Positions 18,627 to 27,974 of a stretch of 64,000 nt of DNA are shown here, one piece after another; within the stretch, counting starts at the first letter, position 1, and each line of letters begins with the position of its first letter. The stretch is from CAYZGU01 sp964478165. GTDB lineage: Bacteria > Poribacteria > WGA-4E > JAJDTR01. The notes below the pieces were generated by a model. That model was given only the letters and a program-made list of their open reading frames with translations. It made no database searches and was not told where the DNA came from. The position numbers and the translations under genes were made by a program. Location of the stretch: NCBI GenBank assembly GCA_964478165.1, contig CAYZGU010000022.1, positions 114,252 to 178,251 of the forward strand, given 5' to 3'.

Positions 18627-19880
18627 ATGTCATTACCAAGAATGATGCGTATTGAACAGCACTTTGAAGCACCGGTTATACAGGACATTCCGTCAACAGT
18701 GTGTGCTGAATTGGAGCGACTTGGCACTTCATCAATTGTGCATAAGGGCGATACCGTCGCTGTTGGGGGCGGGAGCCGTGGTGTGGCAAACATTGATATC
18801 GTTTTAAAGGCGACGATAGATTACCTTAAGAGTATTGGCGCCAAACCATTTGTCGTTCCCGCGATGGGAAGTCACGGTGGTGCAACGGCCGAGGGGCAGC
18901 GAGCTGTTCTGGAACACTATGGTATCACTGAAGAGACGGTGGGAGCCCCGGTTAAAGCCACTATGGAGGTCGTCGAAATCGGCCAAACTGCCGATGGCTT
19001 GCCCGTTTTTCTTGATACCTATGCTGCCGAAGCAGACCACCTTGTACCCGTTAATCGGATTAAGGCTCACACTGATTTTAATGGCTCCGTTGAGAGCGGA
19101 TTGTTGAAGATGTTAACAATCGGGTTCGGGAAACAACATGGGGCGAGTATGTACCATCGAGCATTTTTTCACTACGGATTTGAGCACGTCATCCGTACGG
19201 TTACAGGATTGTTATTAGATTCAAATCGGGTTACTTTCGGTGTGGGCCTAGTTGAAAATGCGCATGAGCAGACGGCGAAGGTTGTCGCGATGCGAGCTGA
19301 TGAAATGATGCGTAGAGAACGTGAACTTCTCGTAGATTCTAAATCGCTTATGGGGCGGCTTCCGTTTGATAGGCTTGATCTCTTAATTGTCGATTGGATG
19401 GGAAAAAATATTAGTGGTACCGGAATGGATACAAACATAATTGGTCGGATGATGCAAGTGCTTGAACCGGAACCTGAAAAACCGGCGATTACGCGGATTT
19501 TTGTGCGTGATTTAACGGAAGATAGTGATGGCAATGCCACGGGCGTGGGTCTTGCGGATTTCACGACGACACGCCTCGTGGAAAAGATGGACCGCCATGC
19601 GACATACATGAATGGCATCACGGGATTGGGACCCCAGAAATCAAAGACACCTTTCTATTTTGACAGCGATCGCGAAGCAATTGAGGTTGCCTTAAGCACG
19701 ATTGGGATGACCCCGCCCGAGGAAGCAAGAGTCGCCCGAGTCGAAAGCACGTTGAAGTTGGTGGAGGTAGAGCTTTCGGAAGCATTTCTCGAAGATGCGA
19801 AACTTCGTAGTGACTTTGAAATCATTAGTAATCCGAAGCCGTTTGAGTTTGACTCAGCGGCCAATCTTACCCCATTTTAA
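18627..19880 (+). CDS. LarA-like protein (DUF2088 nickel-pincer racemase superfamily)
   Basis: The 417-residue protein has the LarA N-terminal domain pattern, and its catalytic-type residues can be placed: H83 in AMGSHGG (LarA THRP histidine), H148 in RIKAHTDF, K161 in GLLKML, and H177 in MYHRAF. LarA uses a nickel-pincer nucleotide to racemise or epimerise 2-hydroxy acids, and its homologues act on many hydroxy acids. The ATG at 18627 is preferred (GAGGGAGAG about 10 bases upstream) over an ATG at 18582. The cofactor genes larB, larC and larE are not in the window. The flavin prenyltransferase gene follows 86 bases later. Superfamily membership is likely; the substrate is unknown. Confidence 0.7.
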   Translation: MSLPRMMRIEQHFEAPVIQDIPSTVCAELERLGTSSIVHKGDTVAVGGGSRGVANIDIVLKATIDYLKSIGAKPFVVPAMGSHGGATAEGQRAVLEHYGITEETVGAPVKATMEVVEIGQTADGLPVFLDTYAAEADHLVPVNRIKAHTDFNGSVESGLLKMLTIGFGKQHGASMYHRAFFHYGFEHVIRTVTGLLLDSNRVTFGVGLVENAHEQTAKVVAMRADEMMRRERELLVDSKSLMGRLPFDRLDLLIVDWMGKNISGTGMDTNIIGRMMQVLEPEPEKPAITRIFVRDLTEDSDGNATGVGLADFTTTRLVEKMDRHATYMNGITGLGPQKSKTPFYFDSDREAIEVALSTIGMTPPEEARVARVESTLKLVEVELSEAFLEDAKLRSDFEIISNPKPFEFDSAANLTPF

Positions 19881-19966
19881 GAGATTGATTGTACGCGAAT
19901 AATCATCACTGATTAGAATACTGCGTACTTAATCATCTATAGTAAATCAGATAGGAGTATCTGTTT

Positions 19967-20563
19967 TTGAAACGCCTAATTGTCGGAATTACAGGTGCTA
20001 GTGGCGTTGTTTATGCCGTGCGTTTGCTTGATGTCCTCAATCAGCTCAAGAAATATGAGATTCATCTAACAATTTCCGATTCAGCGGCGCGCGCACTCTT
20101 TGAAGAATTGGGAATTCGCATAGATCTCGATCGGTTTACTCTTGAATCGTTGTTGGGCTATTCGTCAGATCTGGTGGTTTACCACCATCAGTCAGATATC
20201 GCCGCGTGTATTGCAAGTGGATCTTTCCGTACGGAAGGGATGGTTATCGCTCCGTGCAGCATGGGAACTCTGGGCTCTATTTCGGCAGGCTTATCACGCA
20301 ACCTCGTCCAGCGTGCTGCAGATGTGTGCATCAAAGAGCGGCGACAGTTGGTTCTGGTCCCCCGTGAGACACCTCTCAATACGATCCACTTAGAAAACAT
20401 GCTGAAGCTCTCCCATCTTGGAGTTTGCATTCTCCCAGCGATGCCCGGTTTCTATCACGCTCCTAAAACCGTTGATGATCAGATTGACTTTATTGTTGCG
20501 AAAGTACTTGATTGTTTTGGGCTTGAAGCCGGATTAATCCGGCGGTGGAAAGAAGACGCGTGA
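19967..20563 (+). CDS. ubiX: UbiX-type flavin prenyltransferase
   Basis: The 198-residue protein has the UbiX fold signatures: GITGASGVVYAVRLL at the N-terminus (FMN site), a central IAPCSMGTLGSISAGLSRNL, RRQLVLVPRETPLN, and LPAMPGFYHAPKT. It makes prenylated FMN, the cofactor of UbiD-type decarboxylases. Start is TTG with AGGAG 10 bases upstream. A UbiA-type gene lies 473 bases downstream, so the two may belong to quinone synthesis (the MqnP/MqnL steps of the futalosine route, or the ubiquinone route); no ubiD is present here. Confidence 0.88.
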   Translation: MKRLIVGITGASGVVYAVRLLDVLNQLKKYEIHLTISDSAARALFEELGIRIDLDRFTLESLLGYSSDLVVYHHQSDIAACIASGSFRTEGMVIAPCSMGTLGSISAGLSRNLVQRAADVCIKERRQLVLVPRETPLNTIHLENMLKLSHLGVCILPAMPGFYHAPKTVDDQIDFIVAKVLDCFGLEAGLIRRWKEDA

Positions 20564-21036
20564 TTTTGTTTCTAACGTCCACCTTAACTAATTCGTGCGG
20601 TGTTGGAAAGAGAGATTATCCGTTTACAGTGTGCGATTGTGTCGTGATGCGGATTCGATTGTAACGTGTGTGCATTTCGTATTTGCCGCAGGAATTCTTT
20701 TTGGAAAATGCCCTAGTGAATCAGTTGTTATGTCGCATTAGCAAGATTGATTATGGCAGCGAACTATCAGGTTGTCTACTACAAACAAGAAGCACCGAGG
20801 TTGCTAGAGTCTCATGAGCCGTTCAGGCACATCCGGTTGTAGCAGCAACTTCACGGATAGTATGTTGGCGTGTGGGCGACGTTTGATAGCGGAGTGGTCT
20901 CGCTCATCAGGTGTCATCCAATTGATTGTTCAAACTTATTAATGAATATGCCCAGTAGGTCCATCGTGGTTTGTTGGGATGCCTTCTGGACAGGGGCGTC
21001 TTCGAAATGGCATAGATATCAGCCTCCGGATGGAGA
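20564..21036. other. Gap of 473 bases, nothing recognised
   Basis: The gap between ubiX and the UbiA gene has a plus-strand stretch at about 20751-21020 that reads weakly protein-like in pieces (MAANYQVVYYKQE, then GVWATFDSGVV), but the match to a dimeric alpha-beta barrel family is too weak to claim. Confidence 0.4.
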
Positions 21037-21903
21037 ATGATTTATCGTAAACTGAAAATCATCCTTGAGATGATAAAGTTTGGGCACACTGTTTTCGCGC
21101 TGCCGTTTGCCGTGATGAGTGCGTTCATTGCTTCGGATGGAATGCCTAGACTAGATAAAATGTCTTGGATCCTTGTAGCAATGGTCGCGGCACGCAGCGC
21201 TGCAATGGCCTACAATCGACTCGCTGACGCAAACATTGATGCGGTAAATCCGCGGACGGCTATGCGGGCAATCCCCGCAGGTCTGATTGCGACGCGCGCA
21301 GTGTGGGTGTTTACTATTGTCTCTGCTGCGCTGCTCGTATTTTCAGCATATAAGCTTAACGCACTTGCATTCGCGCTTTCGCCTGTTGCTCTCGTGGTAA
21401 CTATCGGTTATAGTTATGCAAAACGCTTTACTTCATTTTCCCACGCCTGGCTGGGATTGTCCCTTTCGATGGCCCCCATCGGCGCCTGGATTGCTATCAA
21501 GGGTAGCTTTGACTGGCCCCCAATTTTTCTTGGATTGTCTGTGTTTCTCTGGACCGCGGGATTCGATATCATTTATGCTTGTCAGGATTTCGAATTCGAT
21601 CGCAGAAACTGTCTATACTCGATTCCTGTTCGTTTTGGAATACGACGTGCCTTGTGGTTGTCCTCAAGTTTACATGTGCTAATGGTAGCAATACTCATTG
21701 GCTTGGTACTCCTACCCAACCTCGGTGCTCTCTATTTAGTCGGTGTTGGTTTTGTCGCGTTAATCCTGATTTTTGAGCACGCAATTGTTAAACCAGATGA
21801 TTTGTCACGAGTAAACACGGCATTTTTTACCCTGAACGGTCTGGTGAGCTTGGTGCTAATGGTTTTTTCTGTTGTTGATCTTTTGGCAAGTATGAGAGGT
21901 TAG
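21037..21903 (+). CDS. UbiA-family prenyltransferase (MqnP-like)
   Basis: The 288-residue membrane protein has the two Asp-rich prenyl-diphosphate motifs of the UbiA superfamily, NRLADANIDAVNPRT (about 60-74) and DFEFDRRNCLYSIPVRFG (about 181-198). About eight hydrophobic helices lie around them. The N-terminus with EMIKFGHTVFALPFAVMSAF matches the ubiA_other (TIGR01475) branch, which includes the futalosine-pathway enzyme MqnP. It attaches a polyprenyl chain to an aromatic acid at the membrane. The ubiX gene upstream supports a quinone role. A second UbiA paralogue is at 39225-40148. Confidence 0.85.
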   Translation: MIYRKLKIILEMIKFGHTVFALPFAVMSAFIASDGMPRLDKMSWILVAMVAARSAAMAYNRLADANIDAVNPRTAMRAIPAGLIATRAVWVFTIVSAALLVFSAYKLNALAFALSPVALVVTIGYSYAKRFTSFSHAWLGLSLSMAPIGAWIAIKGSFDWPPIFLGLSVFLWTAGFDIIYACQDFEFDRRNCLYSIPVRFGIRRALWLSSSLHVLMVAILIGLVLLPNLGALYLVGVGFVALILIFEHAIVKPDDLSRVNTAFFTLNGLVSLVLMVFSVVDLLASMRG

Positions 21904-22618
21904 ACAATTTGTTAGAGAAAGGTCTGAGATTCTAGAATAAATCGGCGTGAGCGACCCCATTGGTGCCAAATTGTTTTACCACTGGTTGTGTCCGAAAGTG
22001 GGGGACATTCTCGCATTGAGATTATGCCAAACATCTGATAGCCTTGGCTGTGAATGCTGGACCGCCGATTTTTGCTAATAGGGCATGCTTAAGAATGTTG
22101 TGCTTTGGCGCGGATCCATCTGTGTGAATTGGTGTGCATCCTGAAACAACCTCCTGTTACTGCGCGATGTAAGATTGTCCTGAATTTCAGGTATAGAGAT
22201 TTGTCAGGTATGGATGGACAATTTTAAGTGTCTAGCACTCAGATTGGAATACCATCATGTGTGAGTCTCGCTCGAAGTTAGTGGAGATATCTGCCGTTTC
22301 CATAGGAAGCTTCTGCCTGTATGATACGTGTTGTCACGTAACAAGGAGTTCAGTGGTAAGCAGATCTGTTTTTAACGTACGTGTTGTTACATTGTCTGTC
22401 AGGCAAGATGCCGGTAAGTGTATTCTATTCCCAACTAAGTGAAGGCAATTTACCCGGACCAAGGTGGGAATTTTCGTTGACCCCAAACAGCGTGCTGTGG
22501 TAGCATTCCTACTCCAACGAACTTCAGAAGTGGTACAGACGTTCACATCCTGCCGTTATTGTCCGGGAGGTAAGGTCGGACATGACCTTGAACGTGATAA
22601 AATAATTGAGGGATATTC
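21904..22618. other. Gap of 715 bases, possible remnant
   Basis: Directly after the UbiA gene, a frame starting GTG at about 21948 reads SDPIGAKLFYHWLCPKVGDI before breaking up. Another frame continues with AKHLIALAVNAGPPIFAN at about 22025. These may be remains of a gene, perhaps a methyltransferase, but no diagnostic motif survives. The rest shows nothing. Confidence 0.4.
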
Positions 22619-23707
22619 ATGGAACAACGACTAGACCCGAGGACGCAACAAATTGTTATTCTCGCTCAAGGCTCATTTGGAATTCTCGAATCTAAGACAG
22701 CGACCGTATTGGTTCGCTATCTCAGTGAGAACGTAGTTGCCGTTATTGATAGTACAAATGTGGGAAAAGATGTAAGCGAGGTGATTGGAATTGGGAATGG
22801 CATTCCCATTGTTGCAAGTCTCGCCGAAGCCATGAGGTTCCAACCGACCGTGCTTGCCATTGGAATTTCGCCACCGGGTGGCGCGTTGCCCCAATCTTGG
22901 CGGGCTATCTTATGTGAGGCGCTCGAGCACGGGCTGCATGTGATGAGTGGATTGCATCGGTTTTTGAGTGAAGATTCCGAACTCGTGAATCTTGCCAAAC
23001 GTCGGAACGTTATTTTGTGGGATGCGCGAAAACCACCAACAGGACTGCCTGTTGCGACGTGTAAAGCCGCTAACGTTGATGCAACGGTTGTATTAACGGT
23101 GGGAGCGGATTGTCGCGTTGGGAAGATGTTGACGGGAATTGAACTCACAGATGGTTTGCGTGGCCTTGGGGTGAATGCCGAATTTTGTCCTACTGGGCAA
23201 AACGGCATTATGGTGTGGGGCTGGGGTATCGCCATTGATGCTGTTGTTTCTGACTTTACGGCAGGAGCGGCGGAGCGGATCGTTCTTGATGGGGCAGAAA
23301 ACCATGACTTGTTAATCGTTGAGGGACAAGGGTCGCTTGTTCATCCTGGCTATTCAGGGGTCACGTTGAGTTTGATGCATGGGACCATGCCTGACGCAAT
23401 GATTTTTTGTCACCAACCTTCTCGAAAGATTGTCGCTCGATACAACATCCCGTTGCCGCCAATATCGGCACTAATCAAGCAATGCGAGATGCTAGCGAGT
23501 CCTGTTAAACCGGCGAAAGTTGTTGGCATCGCGCTTAACAGTTTTGACTTATCGGAGACCGAGGCATTCGAGGCTATCGAAGATTCTGAGAGAGAAACGG
23601 GTTTACCGACCACAGATGTTGTCCGATTCGGTTCCACGAAGTTGGTGGAAGCAATTCAACAAATCCACCCGGCAAAGCACCAATCAAAGGAGTTGGTGAG
23701 CAACTAG
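22619..23707 (+). CDS. DUF1611 family protein (DgcN-like)
   Basis: The 362-residue protein matches DUF1611. An N-terminal Rossmann-like part (with ISPPGGALP at about 80-88) is followed by a P-loop NTPase-like domain with GADCRVGKMLTGIEL (about 162-176), LIVEGQGSLVHPGYSGVTLSLMHG and an ALNSFDLSE motif. DgcN-type members act with DgcA in D-glutamate catabolism, as N-acetyltransferases. The usual dipeptide-epimerase-like dgcA is not adjacent, so the substrate is uncertain. GAGGG precedes the ATG. It is on the same strand as the DUF6178 pair, 125 bases upstream. Confidence 0.75.
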   Translation: MEQRLDPRTQQIVILAQGSFGILESKTATVLVRYLSENVVAVIDSTNVGKDVSEVIGIGNGIPIVASLAEAMRFQPTVLAIGISPPGGALPQSWRAILCEALEHGLHVMSGLHRFLSEDSELVNLAKRRNVILWDARKPPTGLPVATCKAANVDATVVLTVGADCRVGKMLTGIELTDGLRGLGVNAEFCPTGQNGIMVWGWGIAIDAVVSDFTAGAAERIVLDGAENHDLLIVEGQGSLVHPGYSGVTLSLMHGTMPDAMIFCHQPSRKIVARYNIPLPPISALIKQCEMLASPVKPAKVVGIALNSFDLSETEAFEAIEDSERETGLPTTDVVRFGSTKLVEAIQQIHPAKHQSKELVSN

Positions 23708-23832
23708 CTAGTAGGGTGCCTTGGTAGGCTGTTTTGCGAGGTGGCAACATAGTCTGGAGTCTCTAGTGTTTACAAGTTTAATTGCCAAAGAGCCAATTCC
23801 TTTTTGCTCCCAAAGATTGGAGGCATGGTCCC

Positions 23833-24678
23833 GTGAGTGCCGCGAAGCTTAGTGATCGGCCGTTGGAAGCCCAAGCGTTACTGAAAATGCCGCTGGCGGA
23901 AGCTGAAGCTTTGTTCCAAAGCTATCCAGTTGACCGACAATTGGAGGTTATTCTGTCCACGCCACATCCAAAGGAAAGAGAGGAGTTGTACTACCTGGTG
24001 CCTGATTGTACGGAATTGGTCCAGAGAAGTCCGACAGAACACGTTCTACAGGTGTTGTATAGGGTGTTGGGCACAGGTATCGCTTCAGTGTTATTACCTT
24101 GCCTCTCTTCCGAACAATTTGAGGAAATAGTTGATTTGTCGGTGTGGCGTGACGGTGCGCTTGATGAAAAAGTTCTAGATCTGTGGCTTTTTGAACTGAG
24201 CAATTGCGAAGCGGATGAATCGAGTGGTTTGTTAACGCACATTGATGTCCGCATCCTGGCTACACTTCTGCGGAATCGAATTCAACTGAAAACTGAGTTC
24301 GCAGCTCTTTTCATTGAAGCTGGCGTGGCTGACCCCTTGTCAAGTGAACTTGAGTACACTGATGAGCGTGCAAGAGAAATAATGCAATCGGTTTGGGAGG
24401 CTGATGAAGAATTCTTCACCCATGTTCTTTACCAGATGTTTGCGCTGAATCAAAATGAGTCGACCGACGTGGCGCTTGCAGCCGCCCTGGAACGTGCTAA
24501 AGATGAGCGCGATGAACGGGTGAAAATACGCGATGAGGCAGTAGGTATCGAAACCACTGAGGAGGAAATCCTGCAACAAGTGGATCTGGATCGGCTTGGT
24601 CTCGAGAGTGGTTCTACAGAAGCTAAGAATGGGGACATAAACGAGAATGTGAAGACTGGTACTCTAAAAAATGTTTGA
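23833..24678 (+). CDS. DUF6178-like protein, N-terminal half
   Basis: The 281-residue helical protein resembles the first half of DUF6178 proteins: repeated ELVQRSPTEHVLQVL and LLPCLSSEQFEEIVDLSVWRDGALD units and a DVRILATLLRNRI segment. The GTG at 23833 is chosen because GGAGG lies 9 bases upstream; a TTG at 23782 has no site. It ends in an acidic tail. The next ORF starts inside its last codons (ATGTTTGA overlap at 24671-24678) and resembles the C-terminal half of the same family, which normally is one chain of 500-600 residues. Either the gene has split into two coupled ORFs or a frameshift broke it. Function is unknown. Confidence 0.6.
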   Translation: MSAAKLSDRPLEAQALLKMPLAEAEALFQSYPVDRQLEVILSTPHPKEREELYYLVPDCTELVQRSPTEHVLQVLYRVLGTGIASVLLPCLSSEQFEEIVDLSVWRDGALDEKVLDLWLFELSNCEADESSGLLTHIDVRILATLLRNRIQLKTEFAALFIEAGVADPLSSELEYTDERAREIMQSVWEADEEFFTHVLYQMFALNQNESTDVALAAALERAKDERDERVKIRDEAVGIETTEEEILQQVDLDRLGLESGSTEAKNGDINENVKTGTLKNV

Positions 24679-25597
24679 GATTGATGTTCCAGTACAATAC
24701 GATAGTCGCCTATTCTTATCACGGACGTTCGCGCGTGGGGAGGAAACGGGAGAAATTACTCGAGTGCAGAGTGATGTAGTTAAACAGGACATTGCAATGC
24801 TCTCACACAAACTGATTTTAGTGAAAACGCAAGATGTATCATCGCATCGAGAACTGAGACAGCAGGTTCAGAACGCTTTTGTACTCATTAGTTTAGGTCT
24901 GGAGTATGGTAGCGATGGCGATGCAGACAATGCAGTTCAACTGCTGATTAGGAACCGGATTGTTAAATTGTTTCAGATTGGGAATACCCTAGTTAGTGAG
25001 CTGGTCAAGTATGCGCAAACCACACTTCAAAAGGCAGTGCTCGTTTCACCTGAATCATCCGAATCATCGACCTTCGCTCCGCAACCAATTCCTGTCTACA
25101 ATAAATGGGAGCAAGAACTTGTGGCCGAGATTGATGAATACAATCTCGTGATTGATGCTCCGCATGTCTTGATTCGTGGAATTTCGGCTCCTCGCCCGCT
25201 GATCGCTCTTATGGACTTGTCAATTGTCAGGCAACAGATTGATAACATTAATTATCGATTAACCTACCTACAGGCCCTCCCGTTGAAAAAAATCTTTGAG
25301 ACCGAATATCCCTCTAACATTGATGAGGATGCGGCACGCGAAATCACAATGGCGTTGATGGTGAACCTACTTCTGTATCAAGAGATTCATTTTCATCTCG
25401 ATTCTGATGATTTCGAAAGTTTCAGGGAAGTTGCCTATGATGCGGACAGTGGGAGCGTGAGAAAGGAGTCCAAGGACCGGCTTATCTGCTGGATCGTGCA
25501 CTACTTAGATCTAGCATCCTTACCAGAGGAAGTTAAAAGCTATGCAGTGGCGTATTGGCGAGAATGCCTAAACGTAATGCGAATCGAGTGTGAGTAG
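24671..25597 (+). CDS. DUF6178-like protein, C-terminal half
   Basis: The 308-residue protein overlaps the preceding ORF by 8 bases, so it is probably translated by coupling. Its segment QNAFVLISLGLEYGSDGDADNAV followed by LFQIGNTLVSELVKYAQ corresponds to the LNLGLEYLSxGDxxxA...LFRxGxSLV pattern of the C-terminal half of DUF6178 proteins. No catalytic motif is visible; the protein is predicted helical and cytoplasmic. Codon use and composition look intact, unlike the decayed gene that follows. I am moderately sure of the family and do not know the role. Confidence 0.55.
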   Translation: MFEIDVPVQYDSRLFLSRTFARGEETGEITRVQSDVVKQDIAMLSHKLILVKTQDVSSHRELRQQVQNAFVLISLGLEYGSDGDADNAVQLLIRNRIVKLFQIGNTLVSELVKYAQTTLQKAVLVSPESSESSTFAPQPIPVYNKWEQELVAEIDEYNLVIDAPHVLIRGISAPRPLIALMDLSIVRQQIDNINYRLTYLQALPLKKIFETEYPSNIDEDAAREITMALMVNLLLYQEIHFHLDSDDFESFREVAYDADSGSVRKESKDRLICWIVHYLDLASLPEEVKSYAVAYWRECLNVMRIECE

Positions 25598-25607
25598 GCC
25601 GTAAATT

Positions 25608-26008
25608 GTGAAACGTCTAATGTTTTGCGGCCATGAACTCTGATTCAAATCGGCGCGAAAACTTCTCGATTCGGCTGAGGATATAGAAAGCGATAAGCGA
25701 ATATGCGAAGCGGTTTTGGTTTTTGTGCTTACTGAGGGCGACCTACATCTGATAAAGTTTTAACAAAGATGTTAGAGAATATCAAATGGATTGCGTGTAA
25801 ATTTGGCAGCAGGAATGTTGTGCACCAGTCTTTCGGTGACCTTGCCACCAAAGGAAAATTCTCCACAGGATCTGCACAGTAGGTTTTAATCGGTGCGAGG
25901 ATCCGGTTGCGAATGAGCGATTCTGACACGGAACTTGGTTCGCTTGGTTATTGGTGCGAATTTCGACTTCATGTGAGCGGCAATTTTCTGAAACGGGTAT
26001 TCAAGGAA
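25608..26008 (+). pseudogene. Decayed threonyl-tRNA editing-domain protein
   Basis: From a GTG at 25608 the frame reads MKRLMFCGHEL, TGA (25641-25643), FKSARKLLDSAEDIE...EAVLVFVLTEGD. After a one-base shift between about 25735 and 25760 it continues KMLENIKWIACKFGSRNVV, HQSFGDLATK, TAG (25880-25882), ...SLGYWCEFRLHVSGNFLKRVFKE. The order matches free-standing threonyl-tRNA synthetase-type editing domains (N-terminal HEFWYK, NIKWLARKFGT, VVLHSFxHL, GYxCEWxLxVxGxSLAKVFKE), which hydrolyse mischarged Ser-tRNA(Thr). The TGA stands where Trp is expected. Two nonsense codons and a frameshift make it a pseudogene. Confidence 0.55.
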
Positions 26009-26048
26009 AATTACGACGAGAATCAGTTCGTTGCCCGCATGTTAGCGG

Positions 26049-26549
26049 CTAAATCCCCATTCTTAAGGCGACGGCAGTCAAAAGTACTAGAAGCGAAGTA
26101 ACTCCGATTAAACTCGATACGACTGCAAGTTGGCTACGAATCTTTTTTGCTTCGGCAGGTAGTGTGTCTGCGCCCGGTTCAAGTTCTTCGATAGCTTGTG
26201 AGATTCGTGGCGCTATGACGAAGCTGTGGATTGCGGTCAGGATTATGAGAATTACGACCAGCAGCAGTTTTATCGAAAGTGTTCTCATAAACATTCGAAT
26301 CGCGGCAGCATCTCCACCGACGGCGCCAAATACATTAAAGAGCCCAGAGAAGATGAGGATAAGTACGCATCCCCATACAATTGGTTCAAACTGTTTTCCG
26401 ATGCGGGTAAGAATCCGAATTCGTTCCACCTCGGAGACTGAGCGTTTGAAGTAGGGAACGATCACTAGTGCCATTATTAGATTTCCGCCAATCCAGGTGA
26501 CGGCAGAAGTGACATGCAGCCATCGAATCAGTAAATCGAGTATTTGCAT
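26049..26549 (-). CDS. CopD-like integral membrane protein
   Basis: The 166-residue protein has four hydrophobic segments (about 10-30, 56-76, 90-112, 142-163), with a conserved LLIRWLHVTSAVTWIGGNL at the start and FSGLFNVFG in helix 2. This is the CopD/YcnJ-type or haem-binding DUF2269-like pattern, with a His (H12) in helix 1 and another in TAIHSFVIAPRI. Members are linked to copper or haem handling; no cop genes adjoin, so the role is open. AAAGGAG lies just upstream of the ATG. It converges on the decayed editing-domain gene. Confidence 0.7.
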   Translation of the reverse strand: MQILDLLIRWLHVTSAVTWIGGNLIMALVIVPYFKRSVSEVERIRILTRIGKQFEPIVWGCVLILIFSGLFNVFGAVGGDAAAIRMFMRTLSIKLLLVVILIILTAIHSFVIAPRISQAIEELEPGADTLPAEAKKIRSQLAVVSSLIGVTSLLVLLTAVALRMGI

Positions 26550-27344
26550 TTGCTCTCCTTTGGCAAAAAAGGTGACCGGGGCTTTCAGATGACGTTATTG
26601 CCAAACTGACTAGCCTATAAATAAGTCTATAGTACGTGGAACTGTAAAGATAGAACCTGTACTAAGGAGTCTTACGCGATAGACACCATGCCCGGTAAAG
26701 TGTGAAAGGAAGGTCGGCCGGGCACTTTGACACTAGGATGTGTGGCGCGCCAATGGTTAACAGTATTCTTCATGAGAAGTCGTTCAATACACCGGGGTGT
26801 TGTCGGAAGACTTGGTGTGAAAAGGCGGCTTAAAGGAAGAAGATTCTCGGGTGATAACACGCATTTCCAATGGTGACTTTGCTTGCATTTAGTGGTGAAG
26901 TTCTGCAAAAGAAGTAGGCTGTGATGGAAGTGTGTGCTAACCTACGGTGCAATAATATCTGAAGAGGGGTAGTTAGTGTTTCCTAACTTGGTGGCTGCCT
27001 GGAGAGGAAGCGGCTGGTTTCCACAATCATCCGGGTGCGCACGACTATCATCTTGCTTGCGACTCAATGTTAACGGACCGCTTTGTCAACACTCGTACGC
27101 GGTCCTAGCGTAGCCTTGAATTGTTTCAGACCAATCTATACTTATCGGTCGGTGATGCTGCTGTTTGAGTGTGAATGACTCTGAAATCAGGTGTCTATAG
27201 ACCGGTCTTACGCAATCTAATGTCAAGAATCCTCACATTTACCACTAGCCCACGTGGAATAGCTCTTTCTCTTCGCGGTGGAATGAAAACGACATCATCC
27301 TTTTGCCCGTGTATTCTTCAGGTCAGAGTAGGCCTTTCGTTATA
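26550..27344. other. Gap of 795 bases, nothing recognised
   Basis: This is upstream of the CopD-like gene and downstream of nfuA, both on the minus strand. Several short open stretches are present but no family pattern is visible on either strand. No terminator-like hairpin with a T-run was found next to the nfuA stop. Confidence 0.45.
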
Positions 27345-27974
27345 CTATCCTTTTCCTGGTTGATAGTACGGATTTGTCCCAGACTCATGGTCTGTTGTAT
27401 CAATGATGTGTTTTATTTCTGGAAAGGACTCTTGAACCATTGCTTCGATGCCATGCTTCAAAGTCACACTCGCCATTCCACATCCCTGACAGCCCCCACC
27501 CATGTGGACATAAATCGAGTCGTCGGTAACGTCTAGAAGATCTATGTGTCCTCCGTGGCCCGCAACAGAGGGGTTAATCTGTTCATCGATTAACGACTGA
27601 ATTGCTTGCGCTTTTGGATTATCCCACGTTGGTGTGTTCGGATTATCAATGCGAAATCCGCTTGAATTTAAGTCTTCTACGTAATCTATCGTTGCTCCTT
27701 TCAAGTTCTCACTGCTTTTGAAATCAACAAACACTTTGAATTCACCAGCATCTACTACAACGTCGTCCGATTCAGGTTCAGCTTCTAGACCCAAACCATA
27801 CTCAAATGCTGAGGCCGTGCGGCCTTCTATACTTACTCGTAGTCCCTGAACTTCTACTTCTTCACTCTCCATGATTGACAGAACTTTTTCTTTAGCTGCT
27901 TTAGTCACAGTGAGAAGTGGTTCTTGCTTTGCTGCTTTAGTTCTTGTACGTAGCTTGTTCAATGGGTTTTTCAT
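27345..27974 (-). CDS. nfuA: Iron-sulfur carrier protein NfuA
   Basis: The 209-residue protein has two domains. An N-terminal A-type (IscA/HesB-like) domain at about 20-110 lacks the usual cysteines, which is normal for NfuA. A C-terminal Nfu domain at about 120-195 has the cluster-binding CxxC, C162 and C165, in GGGCQGCGMASVTLKHGIE. It carries Fe-S clusters to target enzymes in the cytoplasm, and the QueG and PurF encoded nearby are such targets. The gene follows the sigma factor gene by 79 bases on the same strand. A SufR-like regulator remnant lies 1.8 kb away. Confidence 0.88.
   Translation of the reverse strand: MKNPLNKLRTRTKAAKQEPLLTVTKAAKEKVLSIMESEEVEVQGLRVSIEGRTASAFEYGLGLEAEPESDDVVVDAGEFKVFVDFKSSENLKGATIDYVEDLNSSGFRIDNPNTPTWDNPKAQAIQSLIDEQINPSVAGHGGHIDLLDVTDDSIYVHMGGGCQGCGMASVTLKHGIEAMVQESFPEIKHIIDTTDHESGTNPYYQPGKG

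Noticed and set aside
20751..21020. Possible NIPSNAP-like or YciI-like remnant between ubiX and the UbiA gene.
   Set aside because: Only scattered residues agree and no motif survives.
25641..25643. TGA at an expected tryptophan position, as a hint of a recoded genetic code.
   Set aside because: TGA serves as the normal stop of many intact genes here (for example ubiX and the DUF5916 gene), and the same locus has other lesions.
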